From contig NZ_PITQ01000001.1 in NCBI RefSeq assembly GCF_002834385.1, forward strand, positions 62,001 through 126,000: 64,000 bases of DNA, written 5' to 3'. Both the position numbers and the translations under genes were made by a program. Positions 36,807 to 45,371 of the stretch are shown one piece after another. The notes beneath the pieces were generated by a model. That model was not told the DNA's origin. It worked only from the letters and a program-made list of their open reading frames with translations, and ran no database searches. This stretch comes from Rahnella sp. AA (lineage in GTDB: Bacteria; Pseudomonadota; Gammaproteobacteria; Enterobacterales; Enterobacteriaceae). Each line of letters starts with the position of its first letter. Position 1 is the first letter of the stretch.

Positions 36807-36921
36807 TTTCTTGCCCTGATAAAAATCAGAATGACAGCTTATCTATTTATTGTTTTGCCAGCATGCCTCCGCTTTCAGAGGCATATCAATAAATACTAAT
36901 TATAAAAGCAAGGTACCCTAT

Positions 36922-38367
36922 ATGAGTGGTGTCATTATAGAGAGCAGGCAACGCGTATCTCCATTACAGGCAAAGTGGATTAAGATTGTTATATGTGTTC
37001 TGGTGGGGGCTGTGATATGGAATATCCCTATTCCTAATGGTTATACAGCGCAAAACTGGCATTTATTCGCGATATTTTTTTCTACTGCTTTTGGATTTAT
37101 GTTGCAACCCGTCACCCTCGGTGTGGTGACTCTGATTTCATTGTCAGCAGCGTCTGTTCTTGGCGTTCTGGATGTTAAAGGTGTTCTGGTTGGTTATAGC
37201 GCTGACGTCGTCTGGCTGATCGTAGCGGCTTTTCTATTTTCAAGAGGATTAATTAAAACCGGCCTGGGTAATCGTATTGCCTACGCGTTATTACAACGTT
37301 TTGGCAGCAGCCCAATGCGATTAGGATATACGCTGGCGATAAGTGACGTCATTATCAGCTTTTGCGTGCCTTCGGCAACTGCGCGTTGCGGTGGGATCAT
37401 GTTCCCGATTGTGCGCAGTATTTCTGAGGTCAGCGGCTCCAAACCGGGCAGCACGGCGAAGAAATTAGGCGCGTATCTGGTTCAGACTGTTGTGCAGGTC
37501 GACAGTATTGCGGCGTGCCTGACGTTAACCGGGCAGGCGGGTAATCTTCTTATTGTCGCGTTTGCATCGAAAATCGCAGGCATCGAAATCTCCTGGAGTA
37601 TTTGGGCGATGGCGGCGCTGATGCCGGGGCTGATTTCGCTGGTCGGCTTGCCGTGGTTCATTCATAAGATTTGCCCGCCGGAAGCTAAATACACGCCTGA
37701 AACCCGGGAAGTTGCCCATCAGTCACTTCAGGCGATGGGGAAAATGTCGCTGCACGAGAAAATCCTGTGCGTGATCCTGACGCTGACGGTTCTGGGCTGG
37801 GCAACCAGCGGCATGACAAAAATCAGTGCCACGGTAATTGCGTTATCAGGCGTGTGCCTGATGCTGCTGTCTGAAGTCATCAGATGGAAAGATGTGACAG
37901 AAGAAAGTGGTGCGTGGGATACGCTGGTGTGGCTCGGCGGGATGTACGGCCTTGCAGATAATCTTTCAAAATCAGGTTTCTTCAAGGTCTTTGCTGACTG
38001 GGTGCAGGTGGCTCTGGCGGGTATGCCCGCGTTCCCGGTACTGGTTATTCTCATCAGTATTTACGTCTTTTCAGCGTATTTCTTTGCGGGCGGCATTCCG
38101 CATATGCTGGTGATGTATCCGGCGTTCATTACTGTCGGGATTGCCGTCGGTGCACCGCCGATGCTGGTGTGTTTGCTGCTGGCGTTCAGTTCTTCGCTGT
38201 ATCAGGCCATCACGCATTATTCCTCGGGGCCAGCCGCGATATTCTTTGCGGGCGGTTACATCGGGCAGCGGGAATGGTGGAAGTTAGGCTTTATCGTAAC
38301 GCTGACCAACGTGCTGATCTGGTCAATTATCGGGGCAGTCTGGTGGAAGGTGCTTGGGCTCTGGTAA
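36922..38367 (+). CDS. DASS-family anion:sodium symporter
   Basis: A 481-residue inner-membrane transporter of the divalent-anion:sodium symporter (SLC13/CitT) family with about 12-14 hydrophobic segments. Landmarks are VPSATARCGGIMFPI (first helical hairpin/substrate loop) and YFAGGIPHMLVMYP and AFSSSLYQAITHYSSGPAAI in the second half. The start at 36922 follows AAGG; the longer frame from 36850 lacks similarity. Relatives carry citrate, tartrate, succinate or sulfolactate-type anions. Adjacent hydroxyacid dehydrogenase, SDR and YhcH-type genes suggest a hydroxylated organic acid as substrate. Confidence 0.9.
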   Translation: MSGVIIESRQRVSPLQAKWIKIVICVLVGAVIWNIPIPNGYTAQNWHLFAIFFSTAFGFMLQPVTLGVVTLISLSAASVLGVLDVKGVLVGYSADVVWLIVAAFLFSRGLIKTGLGNRIAYALLQRFGSSPMRLGYTLAISDVIISFCVPSATARCGGIMFPIVRSISEVSGSKPGSTAKKLGAYLVQTVVQVDSIAACLTLTGQAGNLLIVAFASKIAGIEISWSIWAMAALMPGLISLVGLPWFIHKICPPEAKYTPETREVAHQSLQAMGKMSLHEKILCVILTLTVLGWATSGMTKISATVIALSGVCLMLLSEVIRWKDVTEESGAWDTLVWLGGMYGLADNLSKSGFFKVFADWVQVALAGMPAFPVLVILISIYVFSAYFFAGGIPHMLVMYPAFITVGIAVGAPPMLVCLLLAFSSSLYQAITHYSSGPAAIFFAGGYIGQREWWKLGFIVTLTNVLIWSIIGAVWWKVLGLW

Positions 38368-38383
38368 GCGTGTGGAAATGATT

Positions 38384-38419
38384 TAAAGCAGGCCGCAGCG
38401 TAAACTGCGGCCTGCTTTA
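38384..38419. terminator. Strong bidirectional terminator
   Basis: A perfect 15-bp stem (TAAAGCAGGCCGCAG/CTGCGGCCTGCTTTA) with a 6-base loop between the convergent transporter gene and yhdZ, flanked by A and T runs for use on both strands. Confidence 0.92.
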
Positions 38420-38427
38420 TGAGCTGA

Positions 38428-39189
38428 TTAGTGAATAACCTGTGACAGGAACTCCCGCGTTCTCGCTGACTTAGGATTCGCAAAGAATTCCAGCGGTGGC
38501 GCTTCTTCCACGATCTCCCCGCGATCCATAAAGATCACCCGGTCGGCTACCGTTCTGGCAAAGCCCATCTCATGCGTGACGCACAGCATGGTCATGCCTT
38601 CTTCGGCCAGCGTAATCATGGTATCCAGCACCTCTTTCACCATTTCCGGATCGAGCGCAGACGTCGGCTCATCAAACAGCATGATTTTCGGTTTCATGCA
38701 CAGTGAACGGGCGATCGCCACGCGCTGCTGTTGTCCGCCGGAAAGCTGGCCGGGGAATTTGTTGGCATGTTCGGCGATACGTACGCGTTTGAGGTAATGC
38801 ATTGCCAGTTCTTCCGCCTCTTTCTTCGGCATCTTACGCACCCAGCAAGGGGCCAGCGTGCAGTTTTGCAGCACGGTCAGATGCGGGAACAGGTTGAAGT
38901 GCTGGAAGACCATTCCGACTTCGGTGCGCACACGTTCGATGTTACGCAAATCATCATTCAGCTCGGTGCCGTCAACCACAATGCGCCCCTGCTGATGCTC
39001 TTCCAGATGGTTAATGCAACGAATGGTCGTTGATTTACCGGAGCCGGAAGGGCCGCACAGGACGATACGTTCGCGCGGTTTCACGTTCAGATTGATGTCT
39101 TTCAATACGTGGAACTGTCCGTACCACTTATTCACGTTTTCCAGCGTGATCATCATATTTTGTTTTTCAGTGACTTGATGGTCGCTCAT
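38428..39189 (-). CDS. yhdZ: Polar amino acid ABC transporter ATPase
   Basis: A 253-residue ATP-binding subunit. Walker A (GPSGSGKST), the signature [10 protein letters not shown], Walker B (IMLFDEP) and the switch His (VTHEMGFAR) are intact. Most of the sequence is identical to remembered E. coli YhdZ ([35 protein letters not shown] at the end). It energises the YhdXY permease. The start at 39189 follows GAGG; the E. coli-like core begins at MITLENVN. Last gene of yhdWXYZ, eight bases after yhdY. Confidence 0.95.
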   Translation of the reverse strand: MSDHQVTEKQNMMITLENVNKWYGQFHVLKDINLNVKPRERIVLCGPSGSGKSTTIRCINHLEEHQQGRIVVDGTELNDDLRNIERVRTEVGMVFQHFNLFPHLTVLQNCTLAPCWVRKMPKKEAEELAMHYLKRVRIAEHANKFPGQLSGGQQQRVAIARSLCMKPKIMLFDEPTSALDPEMVKEVLDTMITLAEEGMTMLCVTHEMGFARTVADRVIFMDRGEIVEEAPPLEFFANPKSARTREFLSQVIH

Positions 39190-39197
39190 GGTTTACC

Positions 39198-40307
39198 TCA
39201 GTGTGCGGATCGCCCGGTGTGAAAGCGTCTTTCCAAATGCTGGCTATAACGCGACATGCTAAAACAGAAAATCCAGTAGACGGCAGCGGCAAAGACGTAG
39301 CCTTCGGTCGACATGCCGAGCCATTCAGGATCGACGGTGGCTTGCTGGACGCTGCTGAACAGGTCGAACAGGCCGATAATGATCACCAGACTGGTGTCTT
39401 TAAACAGCGCGATGATGGTGTTGACCAGACCCGGTATCACCATTTTCAACGCCTGCGGCAGAATGACTAAACCCTGCGTTTTCCAGTAACCGAGCGCCAG
39501 CGATTCAGCGGCTTCGGTCTGGCCTTTCGGCAGCGCCTGCAAACCGCCGCGCACCACTTCCGCGACATACGCTGACTGGAACAGCACCACACCCACCAGT
39601 GCGCGCACCAGTTTGTCGATGTTGGTTCCTTCGGTCATGAACAGCGGCAGCATCACCGAGGACATGAAAAGCACGGTAATCAGCGGCACGCCGCGCCAGA
39701 ACTCGATGAAAATCACTGACAGAATGCGCACGATGGGCAGACGCGAACGTCGTGCCAGCGCCAGCATAATCCCCAGCGGTAACGCACCGGCGATGCCGAC
39801 TGCGGCGATGATCAGCGTCAGCGTCAGGCCGCCCCACTGGCGGGTTTCGACACGGCTCAGGCCAAAGAATCCGCCGTACAGCATGATCCAGGTGAAAATC
39901 GGGAACAGAATAATCCAGGCCGTGATGTAACGGCCGCGGCGTGGCATGGCTTTGAAGAAAATTGGTGCCAGCGTCAGCAGACCGACAATCAGCGTGACGT
40001 TGATGCGCCAGCGCTGATCAAACGGATACAGCCCGTACATAAACTGCCCGAAGCGCGCGTGGATAAATACCCAGCACGCGCCGGCTTTGGTGCAGTCCGT
40101 TCTTGCGGTCCCGACCCAGTTGGCCTGGAAAATTACCCAGTTCAGCAGAGGAGGGATCACCAGCCACATCAGCCATAAACAAAACAGCGTCAGCAGGCTG
40201 TTAAACCAGCTGGAGAACAGATTTTTGCGCGCCCACAGCACGGCAGTTCCGACTGGCGTACCGGGCTTGACGGCTCTGACTCCGGGAGGAAGTGTTGTCA
40301 TCGTCAT
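39198..40307 (-). CDS. yhdY: Polar amino acid ABC transporter permease
   Basis: A 369-residue inner-membrane permease subunit (AapM type) pairing with YhdX. The C-terminal ~230 residues form the transport domain with the conserved EAA-type loop near EAAESLALGYWKTQGLVILP; the N-terminal half carries an extra hydrophobic and periplasmic extension typical of the Aap subfamily. Close match to E. coli YhdY (LPPLLNWVIFQANWVG-like, DCTKAGACWVFIH, STEGYVFAA). Nine bases after yhdX and eight before yhdZ. Confidence 0.95.
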   Translation of the reverse strand: MTMTTLPPGVRAVKPGTPVGTAVLWARKNLFSSWFNSLLTLFCLWLMWLVIPPLLNWVIFQANWVGTARTDCTKAGACWVFIHARFGQFMYGLYPFDQRWRINVTLIVGLLTLAPIFFKAMPRRGRYITAWIILFPIFTWIMLYGGFFGLSRVETRQWGGLTLTLIIAAVGIAGALPLGIMLALARRSRLPIVRILSVIFIEFWRGVPLITVLFMSSVMLPLFMTEGTNIDKLVRALVGVVLFQSAYVAEVVRGGLQALPKGQTEAAESLALGYWKTQGLVILPQALKMVIPGLVNTIIALFKDTSLVIIIGLFDLFSSVQQATVDPEWLGMSTEGYVFAAAVYWIFCFSMSRYSQHLERRFHTGRSAH

Positions 40308-40316
40308 GGGTTTCCC

Positions 40317-41495
40317 TTAACGCTCGACCAGCGCAATACGCCGGTTATAAATATTCATCAGGAAGGAGATGACCAGGCTGATAATCAGGTAAACGGACAT
40401 CGTGATGGCAATGGTTTCAATCGCCTGACCGGTCTGGTTGAGCACGGTACCGGCAAACAGCGACACCATATCCGGATAGCCAATTGCGGCCGCCAGAGAG
40501 GAGTTTTTCACGATGTTCAGATACTGGCTGGTCAGCGGCGGAATAATTACCCGCATGGCCTGCGGCAAAATAACCTGGCGTAGCGTGACCGGATTCGGCA
40601 GGCCGAGCGAACGGGCGGCTTCATGCTGACCGTGCGAAACCGACTGAATACCGGAGCGGATCACTTCCGCAATAAATGTGGAGGTGTATACCGACAGTGC
40701 CAGCGTTAATGCTGCCAGTTCCGGGATGAGCACCATGCCGCCACGGAAGTTAAATCCGCGCAGCGCAGGCATATCCCAGTGCAGCGCGGGCCCGAAAATC
40801 AGGTGAGCCAGCCCCGGCAGGACGACAAGCATCACGACAGCCCACGGCCAGATGCGCCAGACGCGTCCGGTGTGGATCTGACGGAAATGGTTATAGCGTT
40901 GCAGCGCCACGATCCCGGCAATTGCGAGTAGCAGCGCGACAAAGCCTGCGAGGCTGCCCGGCGCCAGCTCCGGTGATGGCAGATACAAGCCGCGGTTGCT
41001 GACGAAAATCGTGTCAAAAGCGTTCAGGCTCTGACGCGGCCCCGGCAGGTTTCGCAACACGGCGAAGTACCAGAAGAAAATTTGCAGCAGCGGGGGAATG
41101 TTACGGAACGTCTCGATGTAGACCGTCGAAACTTTACGGATCAGCCAGTTATCGGAGAGGCGTCCTAACCCGATAATGAACCCGAGAATCGAAGCGAAAA
41201 CGATGCACAGCGCGGAAACCAGCAGCGTATTCAGCAGACCGATAACAAATACGCGTGCGTAGGTGTCGCCTTCCTGATAGTCGATAAGATGCTGAACAAT
41301 GCCGAAGCCGGCACCTTTTTCAAGAAACGCAAATCCCGAGGTGATCCCTCGCGTCGTTAGATTGGTAATGGTGTTGTGGAGCAGGTAACCAAGACAGGCT
41401 ACCAGCAACACCACCGCGAAAATTTGGTAAATCCAGGCTCGTACGGCTGGGTTGGTCAGCGAGAACGATCCTTTTCCGGTTGGGCGTTGCGACAT
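40317..41495 (-). CDS. yhdX: Polar amino acid ABC transporter permease
   Basis: A 392-residue inner-membrane permease subunit (AapQ type). Conserved blocks match E. coli YhdX: NTITNLTTRGITSGFAFL, GDTYARVFVIGLLNTLLVS, FFWYFAVLRNLPGPRQ, RGFNFRGGMVLIPELAALTL, and the EAA loop HEAARSLGLPNPVTLRQVI. The start at 41495 (MSQRPTG) corresponds to the E. coli start (MSHRRST). It is separated from yhdW by 217 bases containing a strong hairpin, so permease levels are probably lower than the binding protein. Confidence 0.95.
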   Translation of the reverse strand: MSQRPTGKGSFSLTNPAVRAWIYQIFAVVLLVACLGYLLHNTITNLTTRGITSGFAFLEKGAGFGIVQHLIDYQEGDTYARVFVIGLLNTLLVSALCIVFASILGFIIGLGRLSDNWLIRKVSTVYIETFRNIPPLLQIFFWYFAVLRNLPGPRQSLNAFDTIFVSNRGLYLPSPELAPGSLAGFVALLLAIAGIVALQRYNHFRQIHTGRVWRIWPWAVVMLVVLPGLAHLIFGPALHWDMPALRGFNFRGGMVLIPELAALTLALSVYTSTFIAEVIRSGIQSVSHGQHEAARSLGLPNPVTLRQVILPQAMRVIIPPLTSQYLNIVKNSSLAAAIGYPDMVSLFAGTVLNQTGQAIETIAITMSVYLIISLVISFLMNIYNRRIALVER

Positions 41496-41602
41496 AAAAA
41501 ACCTCGACCTGCGGGTAAAACAGTGGAAGTGATGCACCGGGGAACGGCCTGTACATCAGCTTCATTTATCAGACTCAACTTTTGTTTTTCCAAAGTAATT
41601 GG

Positions 41603-41693
41603 CGTTGCAGCAAGGCGGCAAGGGAGGGAATCCCGATGAGCTGACACGGGTCAGTGATTCGGGTGACCGAGTGCCGCCAACGCCGCTGCAACG
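41603..41693. repeat. Long imperfect hairpin of an intergenic repeat type between yhdW and yhdX
   Basis: CGTTGCAGC (41603-41611)/GCTGCAACG (41685-41693) and GGCGGCA (41614-41620)/TGCCGCC (41672-41678) form a nested stem, with an inner stem-loop CTGAC/GTCAG. The sequence resembles palindromic intergenic repeats that I remember from Yersinia and Serratia. Placed after the binding-protein gene, it probably stabilises the yhdW transcript 3' end and lowers read-through into the permease genes. Confidence 0.8.
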
Positions 41694-41712
41694 TCAAGTA
41701 CGAAGGATAAAA

Positions 41713-42738
41713 TTAGCGGACAGGTGGTGCGTATTGGATCCCGCCTGCATTCCACAATGCGTTCTGGCCACGTTTGATTTTCAGCTCGCTGCCCTGACCG
41801 ACGTTGCGTTCAAAGCTTTCGCCGTAGTTACCGACTTGTTTAACGATTTTCACTACCCAGTCATTTGGCACTTTCAGGTCAGCACCGTAAGTCCCGGTTT
41901 TGCCCAGCAGGTTGCTCATGTCTGGTGTGGTCGGGTTAGCGGCCAGTTGCTCAACGTTTTTAGACGTCACGCCCATTTCTTCAGCGTTCAGCATTGCGAA
42001 CAGTGACCAGCGCACAACGGCCAACCAGTCTTCATCGCCACGGCGGACAACCGGGCCCAGAGGCTCTTTAGAAATAACTTCTGGCAGGACGATGAACTCA
42101 TCAGGTTTGCCCAGTTTGATACGCAGTGCGTACAGCTGAGACTGGTCCGATGCCAGGGTGTCACAACGGCCTGAGTCCAGCGCTTTCGCACTTTCGTCTG
42201 AACGGTCGAAGGTCACCGGGGTATAAGTCATTTTGTTGGCTTTGAAGTAATCGGCTACGTTCAGCTCGGTATCTGTACCGGCCTGCAGGCAGACGGTTGC
42301 GCCATCCAGCTCTTTCGCGCTTTTCAGGCCCGCTTTCTGATGCGTCAGGAAGCCGATGCCATCGTAGTAGTTCACGCCGGCAAAAATCATCCCCATCCCT
42401 GCGTCGCGGGAAGAAGTCCAGGTGGTGTTACGGGACAGGATGTCCACTTCGCCAGACTGCAGGGCGGTGAAACGCTCTTTTGCGGTCAGCGGGGTGTATT
42501 TCACTTTCTCAGAATCACCAAATACGGCAGCAGCCACTGCACGGCAGACGTCAACGTCGATACCGGTGAATTTGCCTTTGGAGTCAGCGTAAGAGAAGCC
42601 CGGCAGGCCGTCGCTGATACCGCATTGAACAAACCCTTTCTTTTTCACAGCATCCAGAGTGGTACCTGCGTGAGCCTGACCCGCCAGTGTCACGAAGCTT
42701 GCTGCGGCAATCAGCGTTGAGAGCAATATTTTTTTCAT
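41713..42738 (-). CDS. yhdW: Polar amino acid ABC transporter periplasmic binding protein
   Basis: A 341-residue binding protein. A Sec signal peptide (MKKILLSTLIAAASFVTLAG, cleavage after QAHA) is followed by the family start TLDAVKKKGFVQCGIS, then GIDVDVCRAVAAAVFGD and RNTTWTSSRDAGMG, as in AapJ/YhdW. The start at 42738 begins the signal peptide; the 42792 frame would bury it. AapJ-type proteins bind a range of polar amino acids. Expression is probably driven by the sigma-54 promoter 94-109 bases upstream, linking uptake to nitrogen limitation. Confidence 0.95.
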   Translation of the reverse strand: MKKILLSTLIAAASFVTLAGQAHAGTTLDAVKKKGFVQCGISDGLPGFSYADSKGKFTGIDVDVCRAVAAAVFGDSEKVKYTPLTAKERFTALQSGEVDILSRNTTWTSSRDAGMGMIFAGVNYYDGIGFLTHQKAGLKSAKELDGATVCLQAGTDTELNVADYFKANKMTYTPVTFDRSDESAKALDSGRCDTLASDQSQLYALRIKLGKPDEFIVLPEVISKEPLGPVVRRGDEDWLAVVRWSLFAMLNAEEMGVTSKNVEQLAANPTTPDMSNLLGKTGTYGADLKVPNDWVVKIVKQVGNYGESFERNVGQGSELKIKRGQNALWNAGGIQYAPPVR

Positions 42739-42831
42739 AAAGCGTCCTGTGAGACAAAATTGAAAATTATTATTGTGTGAGTGCCGGGGCACCCTGTCTG
42801 TTTATGGGGCAACGCCCTCTGCACCTGTCTT

Positions 42832-42847
42832 TGCAAAGGGAGTGCCA
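42832..42847 (-). promoter_or_regulatory. Sigma-54 promoter of yhdWXYZ
   Basis: On the minus strand TGGCAC-TCCCT-TTGCA matches the RpoN consensus (TGGCAC-N5-TTGCA) at all 11 defined positions, with GG and GC correctly spaced. Transcription would start near 42821, leaving an 80-base leader before yhdW. I found no convincing NtrC site upstream. Confidence 0.85.
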
Positions 42848-43110
42848 ACATGGAAAACGTCCGATCAATCAAGTCACGTAGAGGAATTGCACAGTAACAT
42901 TGACGAACGTTATAAAATTTATTGCCCCGTTTCAGTGCGCGGTCAATGTGGGCGCTTTAAAACGGTGCGGAATATTTCAATATTGGAGTGCAGATCGCGG
43001 TCTTTGCAGCGTGGTGAAACGCGGAGTCATATTTAGTAAAAAAATGAGGTAAAACGATGAGTAAATCTCTCAGACCTGATGGCATGAGAGACATTTAGAA
43101 ACGGATGGGA
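42848..43110. other. Region upstream of the yhdW promoter
   Basis: About 260 bases between the sigma-54 promoter and the next gene. Activator sites for NtrC or a similar protein should lie here. Short GCAC and GTGC half-sites are present but not in the GCAC-N7-GTGC arrangement I expected. No gene is seen. Confidence 0.4.
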
Positions 43111-43797
43111 TCAGAGAAGGGACTTTATCAGTGCAGCGACCAGCGGCGGAAGCTGACCTTTTAGTGCGGCACGTTCAGGCTGGAACAGCGTAGCGACAAA
43201 GAACGGATGGCCCGGCAATTCAACTGCACGCACTTCACCGGCGGCATCGTGGCCGACCATTTTCAGTGGCTGTGCGTCCAGCGCGGCCTGAAACGCCGTA
43301 TTGATGCCATAGCGACAGTGATAGCCTTCTTCCACTTCCAGCTTGCCGTAAGCGCCCGCCGGAATACTGCCCGGCACAAAGCTAATTTCGCTTTTGACTT
43401 CCACCATTTCACATGACAGTGCGCTGATGACCAGGCGGCCTTCGGTATCGGTTTCGCCGTGTCCGGCATCCTGCCAGTCCATCACATTTCGCGCGTATTC
43501 AATGATGGCGTGCTGGAATCCGCCGCAGGTTCCCAGAAACGGTTTGCGATTTTCCCGGGCAAAACGGATGGCGCTCAGAGCACCTTCGGTCGAGCGGTAC
43601 GGGCTGCCGGGAACACACCAGAAAGCGTCGTAGTTTTGCAGAATTTCAGGGGTAAGGGTGTCTGTTGCGAGCCAGTCGGCGTGGATTTCTATGCTGAAGT
43701 GTTGTGCTGCGAGGTCTGTTGCAAGGGGGATAGCTTGATGGGCTGTGATCGCGGAGTGGTAATCTCCGACCAGCGCCAGACGAACAGAGGTTTTCAT
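43111..43797 (-). CDS. Class-I glutamine-amidotransferase-like protein (CTP synthase C-terminal related)
   Basis: A 228-residue stand-alone amidotransferase-fold protein. The nucleophile elbow is GTCGGFQHAI with C91, and a His/Glu pair is suggested in GHPFFVATLFQPE near the C-terminus, as in class-I glutaminases and in the C-terminal domain of CTP synthase (compare YHCRYGIN with its RHRYEVN). It lacks the synthetase domain. The ATG at 43797 is preferred to the GTG at 43800, with GGAGAG upstream. Substrate unknown; homologues are annotated as CTP synthase-related proteins. Confidence 0.8.
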   Translation of the reverse strand: MKTSVRLALVGDYHSAITAHQAIPLATDLAAQHFSIEIHADWLATDTLTPEILQNYDAFWCVPGSPYRSTEGALSAIRFARENRKPFLGTCGGFQHAIIEYARNVMDWQDAGHGETDTEGRLVISALSCEMVEVKSEISFVPGSIPAGAYGKLEVEEGYHCRYGINTAFQAALDAQPLKMVGHDAAGEVRAVELPGHPFFVATLFQPERAALKGQLPPLVAALIKSLL

Positions 43798-43900
43798 CAC
43801 TTCTCTCCAGGGCAGGTAAAAAGAGAGGTTACAGAAATGGGATTAATTTGTCGTTTGAAAAATTTTCAACCGCATTTTTTGTTGCACAACTGAGAGTAAT

Positions 43901-43921
43901 AAACCCACACAAGGTGGGTTT
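43901..43921. terminator. Hairpin after the small ORF
   Basis: AAACCCAC and GTGGGTTT form a perfect 8-bp stem with a 5-base loop between the small ORF and the amidotransferase gene. On the minus strand TTTATTACT follows, a moderate T tract. Confidence 0.6.
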
Positions 43922-43951
43922 ATGGCAGGCGTTATGGCATCTCATCCGGCC

Positions 43952-44128
43952 TTATTTTTTGTCGCCTTTAATTAATTTACGTGCAGCGGCGATCTGATCG
44001 TTATCCGGCGCTTTGGGTTTAGCTTTATTGAGCGCAGTGCTGAGGCCTGAACGCCCCCAGAGATCGAAGCTGTCGTCATCTTTGAGGTGGTCAAAGATGG
44101 AAGGTGCCACATCAGTTTTTTTGGCCAT
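43952..44128 (-). CDS. Small unknown protein (58 residues)
   Basis: An open frame of 58 codons starting MAKKTDVAPSIFDHLKDDDS, then FDLWGRSGLSTALNKAKPKA and ending in a Lys-rich tail (KLIKGDKK). It has no signal peptide or membrane segment. Composition is protein-like: an acidic, aromatic core followed by a basic tail, suggesting a small nucleic-acid or ribosome-associated protein, but this is a guess. Hairpins bracket it (43901-43921 and 44169-44190), so it may be a separate transcription unit. The ribosome site is weak (GAGACTCTTC). I do not recognise the family. Confidence 0.6.
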   Translation of the reverse strand: MAKKTDVAPSIFDHLKDDDSFDLWGRSGLSTALNKAKPKAPDNDQIAAARKLIKGDKK

Positions 44129-44168
44129 AAGAAGAAGAGTCTCGCGTTAAAGTTTTCTCAAACAAAAA

Positions 44169-44190
44169 GCCCGATGCGGTGGCATCGGGC
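44169..44190 (-). terminator. Terminator of lpxP
   Basis: GCCCGATGC and GCATCGGGC form a perfect 9-bp stem with a 4-base loop. On the minus strand it is followed by TTTTTG, a canonical intrinsic terminator 24 bases after the lpxP stop. Confidence 0.9.
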
Positions 44191-44213
44191 CTGATATCCT
44201 AATGCGCCGGCGG

Positions 44214-45134
44214 TTATCGATAAAGCGAAGGTGCTCCCGCCGGACGTGTTTTGAAGCGGCGGTGCAGCCAGAGATACTGATCGGGCGCACGCATGATCTC
44301 TTTTTCGATGACCTGGTTCATGTACGCTGCCGCGGCCATTTCATCGCCAATCGGGTAATCCTGAAGCTGCGGCTGGATCACCAGCTCGTAACCTTTACCG
44401 CAAGCTTTGCGAATCAGAACGACAGTCACCAGCGAGGGTTTAGCCAGACGCGCCAGCATAAAAGTCCCGCTGGTGGTGGCAGCCTGATCGACAGCAAACA
44501 GCGGCGCAAATACGCTGCCACGTGGGCCGTAATCCTGATCCGGTGCAAACCACACGGCTTCGCCCTTTTTCAGCGCATGAACCATTCCGCGTAAATCTTT
44601 GCGATCGAGCATTGCTTTGTTGGAACGCATACGTCCCCAGGTCTGCACAAACTCCATCGCCTTATTGTTGTGCGGACGGTACATCGCCATCATCGGCTGA
44701 CATAAGCCCATCGCACGGCCACCCAGTTCCAGCGACATAAAGTGCACGCCAATGACTAGTACGCCCTGATTATTTTCCTGCGCCTTTTTCAGGTTGTGCA
44801 GGCCGCTAACGTCAAACCAGCGTTTAACACGGGCATCTGACCAGAACCAGGCCATACCGGTTTCCAGCAGCCCCATGCCGAGAGATTCAAAGTTGCTGAC
44901 AATCCTGGCTTCGACCTGATCAGGAGGCAGGTCCGGGAAGCAAAGTTGCAGGTTGCGGCGGGTGATCGACACACGACGTTTCAGGAAGCGCATAGAAGTG
45001 CGGCCCAGCCAGATGCCCAGACGGTATAAAACCGGATAAGGGAGCTGAACCAACAAGAACAGGACGCCGAGGCCAAACCAGGTCAGCCAGTAGCGAGGGT
45101 GCAAAAATGATGCGCGAAAGCGAGGAGATGTCAT
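44214..45134 (-). CDS. lpxP: Lipid A palmitoleoyl/lauroyl acyltransferase
   Basis: A 306-residue inner-membrane Kdo2-lipid IVA acyltransferase. One N-terminal membrane segment (WLTWFGLGVLFLLVQLPYPV) anchors it; the active site HFMSLE is the H-x4-E motif of the LpxL/M/P family. The stretch HFMSLELGGRAMGLCQPMMA and PHNNKAMEFVQT match LpxP more closely than LpxL, and the tail PAGAPSLYR resembles LpxP. LpxP attaches palmitoleate in the cold, keeping the outer membrane fluid; a cold-related role is an inference here. It is followed by a strong terminator, and a long leader precedes it. Confidence 0.9.
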   Translation of the reverse strand: MTSPRFRASFLHPRYWLTWFGLGVLFLLVQLPYPVLYRLGIWLGRTSMRFLKRRVSITRRNLQLCFPDLPPDQVEARIVSNFESLGMGLLETGMAWFWSDARVKRWFDVSGLHNLKKAQENNQGVLVIGVHFMSLELGGRAMGLCQPMMAMYRPHNNKAMEFVQTWGRMRSNKAMLDRKDLRGMVHALKKGEAVWFAPDQDYGPRGSVFAPLFAVDQAATTSGTFMLARLAKPSLVTVVLIRKACGKGYELVIQPQLQDYPIGDEMAAAAYMNQVIEKEIMRAPDQYLWLHRRFKTRPAGAPSLYR

Positions 45135-45362
45135 AAAAGCCTAATCATCTGCATAAAAAACCGGTGTAGCGCGTAAGGAGCTGGCTCAATCGCGGTACGG
45201 ATTGTCTGACAAAGAGTGGGACAACGGGCGTCTGTAAATGTTTTTAAAAGCATACCCATTGACACATTTTTTTACTTTGTAAAGACACTATTAAAAGGCG
45301 GGATCGCGAAGCTGAAGGGCTGTCCGTAGGCGTTGAGCGGGGCGAGAACGACTCTTGTAGCA

Positions 45363-45371
45363 AGTATAGCA
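45363..45371 (-). promoter_or_regulatory. Candidate lpxP promoter, extended -10
   Basis: On the minus strand TGCTATACT gives a TGn extended -10 with TATACT; the -35 is poor. It would give a leader of about 220 bases before lpxP. E. coli lpxP is cold-induced, and long leaders are typical of cold-shock transcripts. The stretch between has no gene. Confidence 0.4.

Noticed and set aside
42848-43060. NtrC enhancer sites upstream of the sigma-54 promoter
   Set aside because: Only half-sites are seen; none shows the GCAC-N7-GTGC arrangement.
45259-45264. TTGACA, a perfect -35 hexamer on the plus strand
   Set aside because: No -10 at proper distance and no plus-strand gene downstream; the neighbouring genes are on the minus strand.
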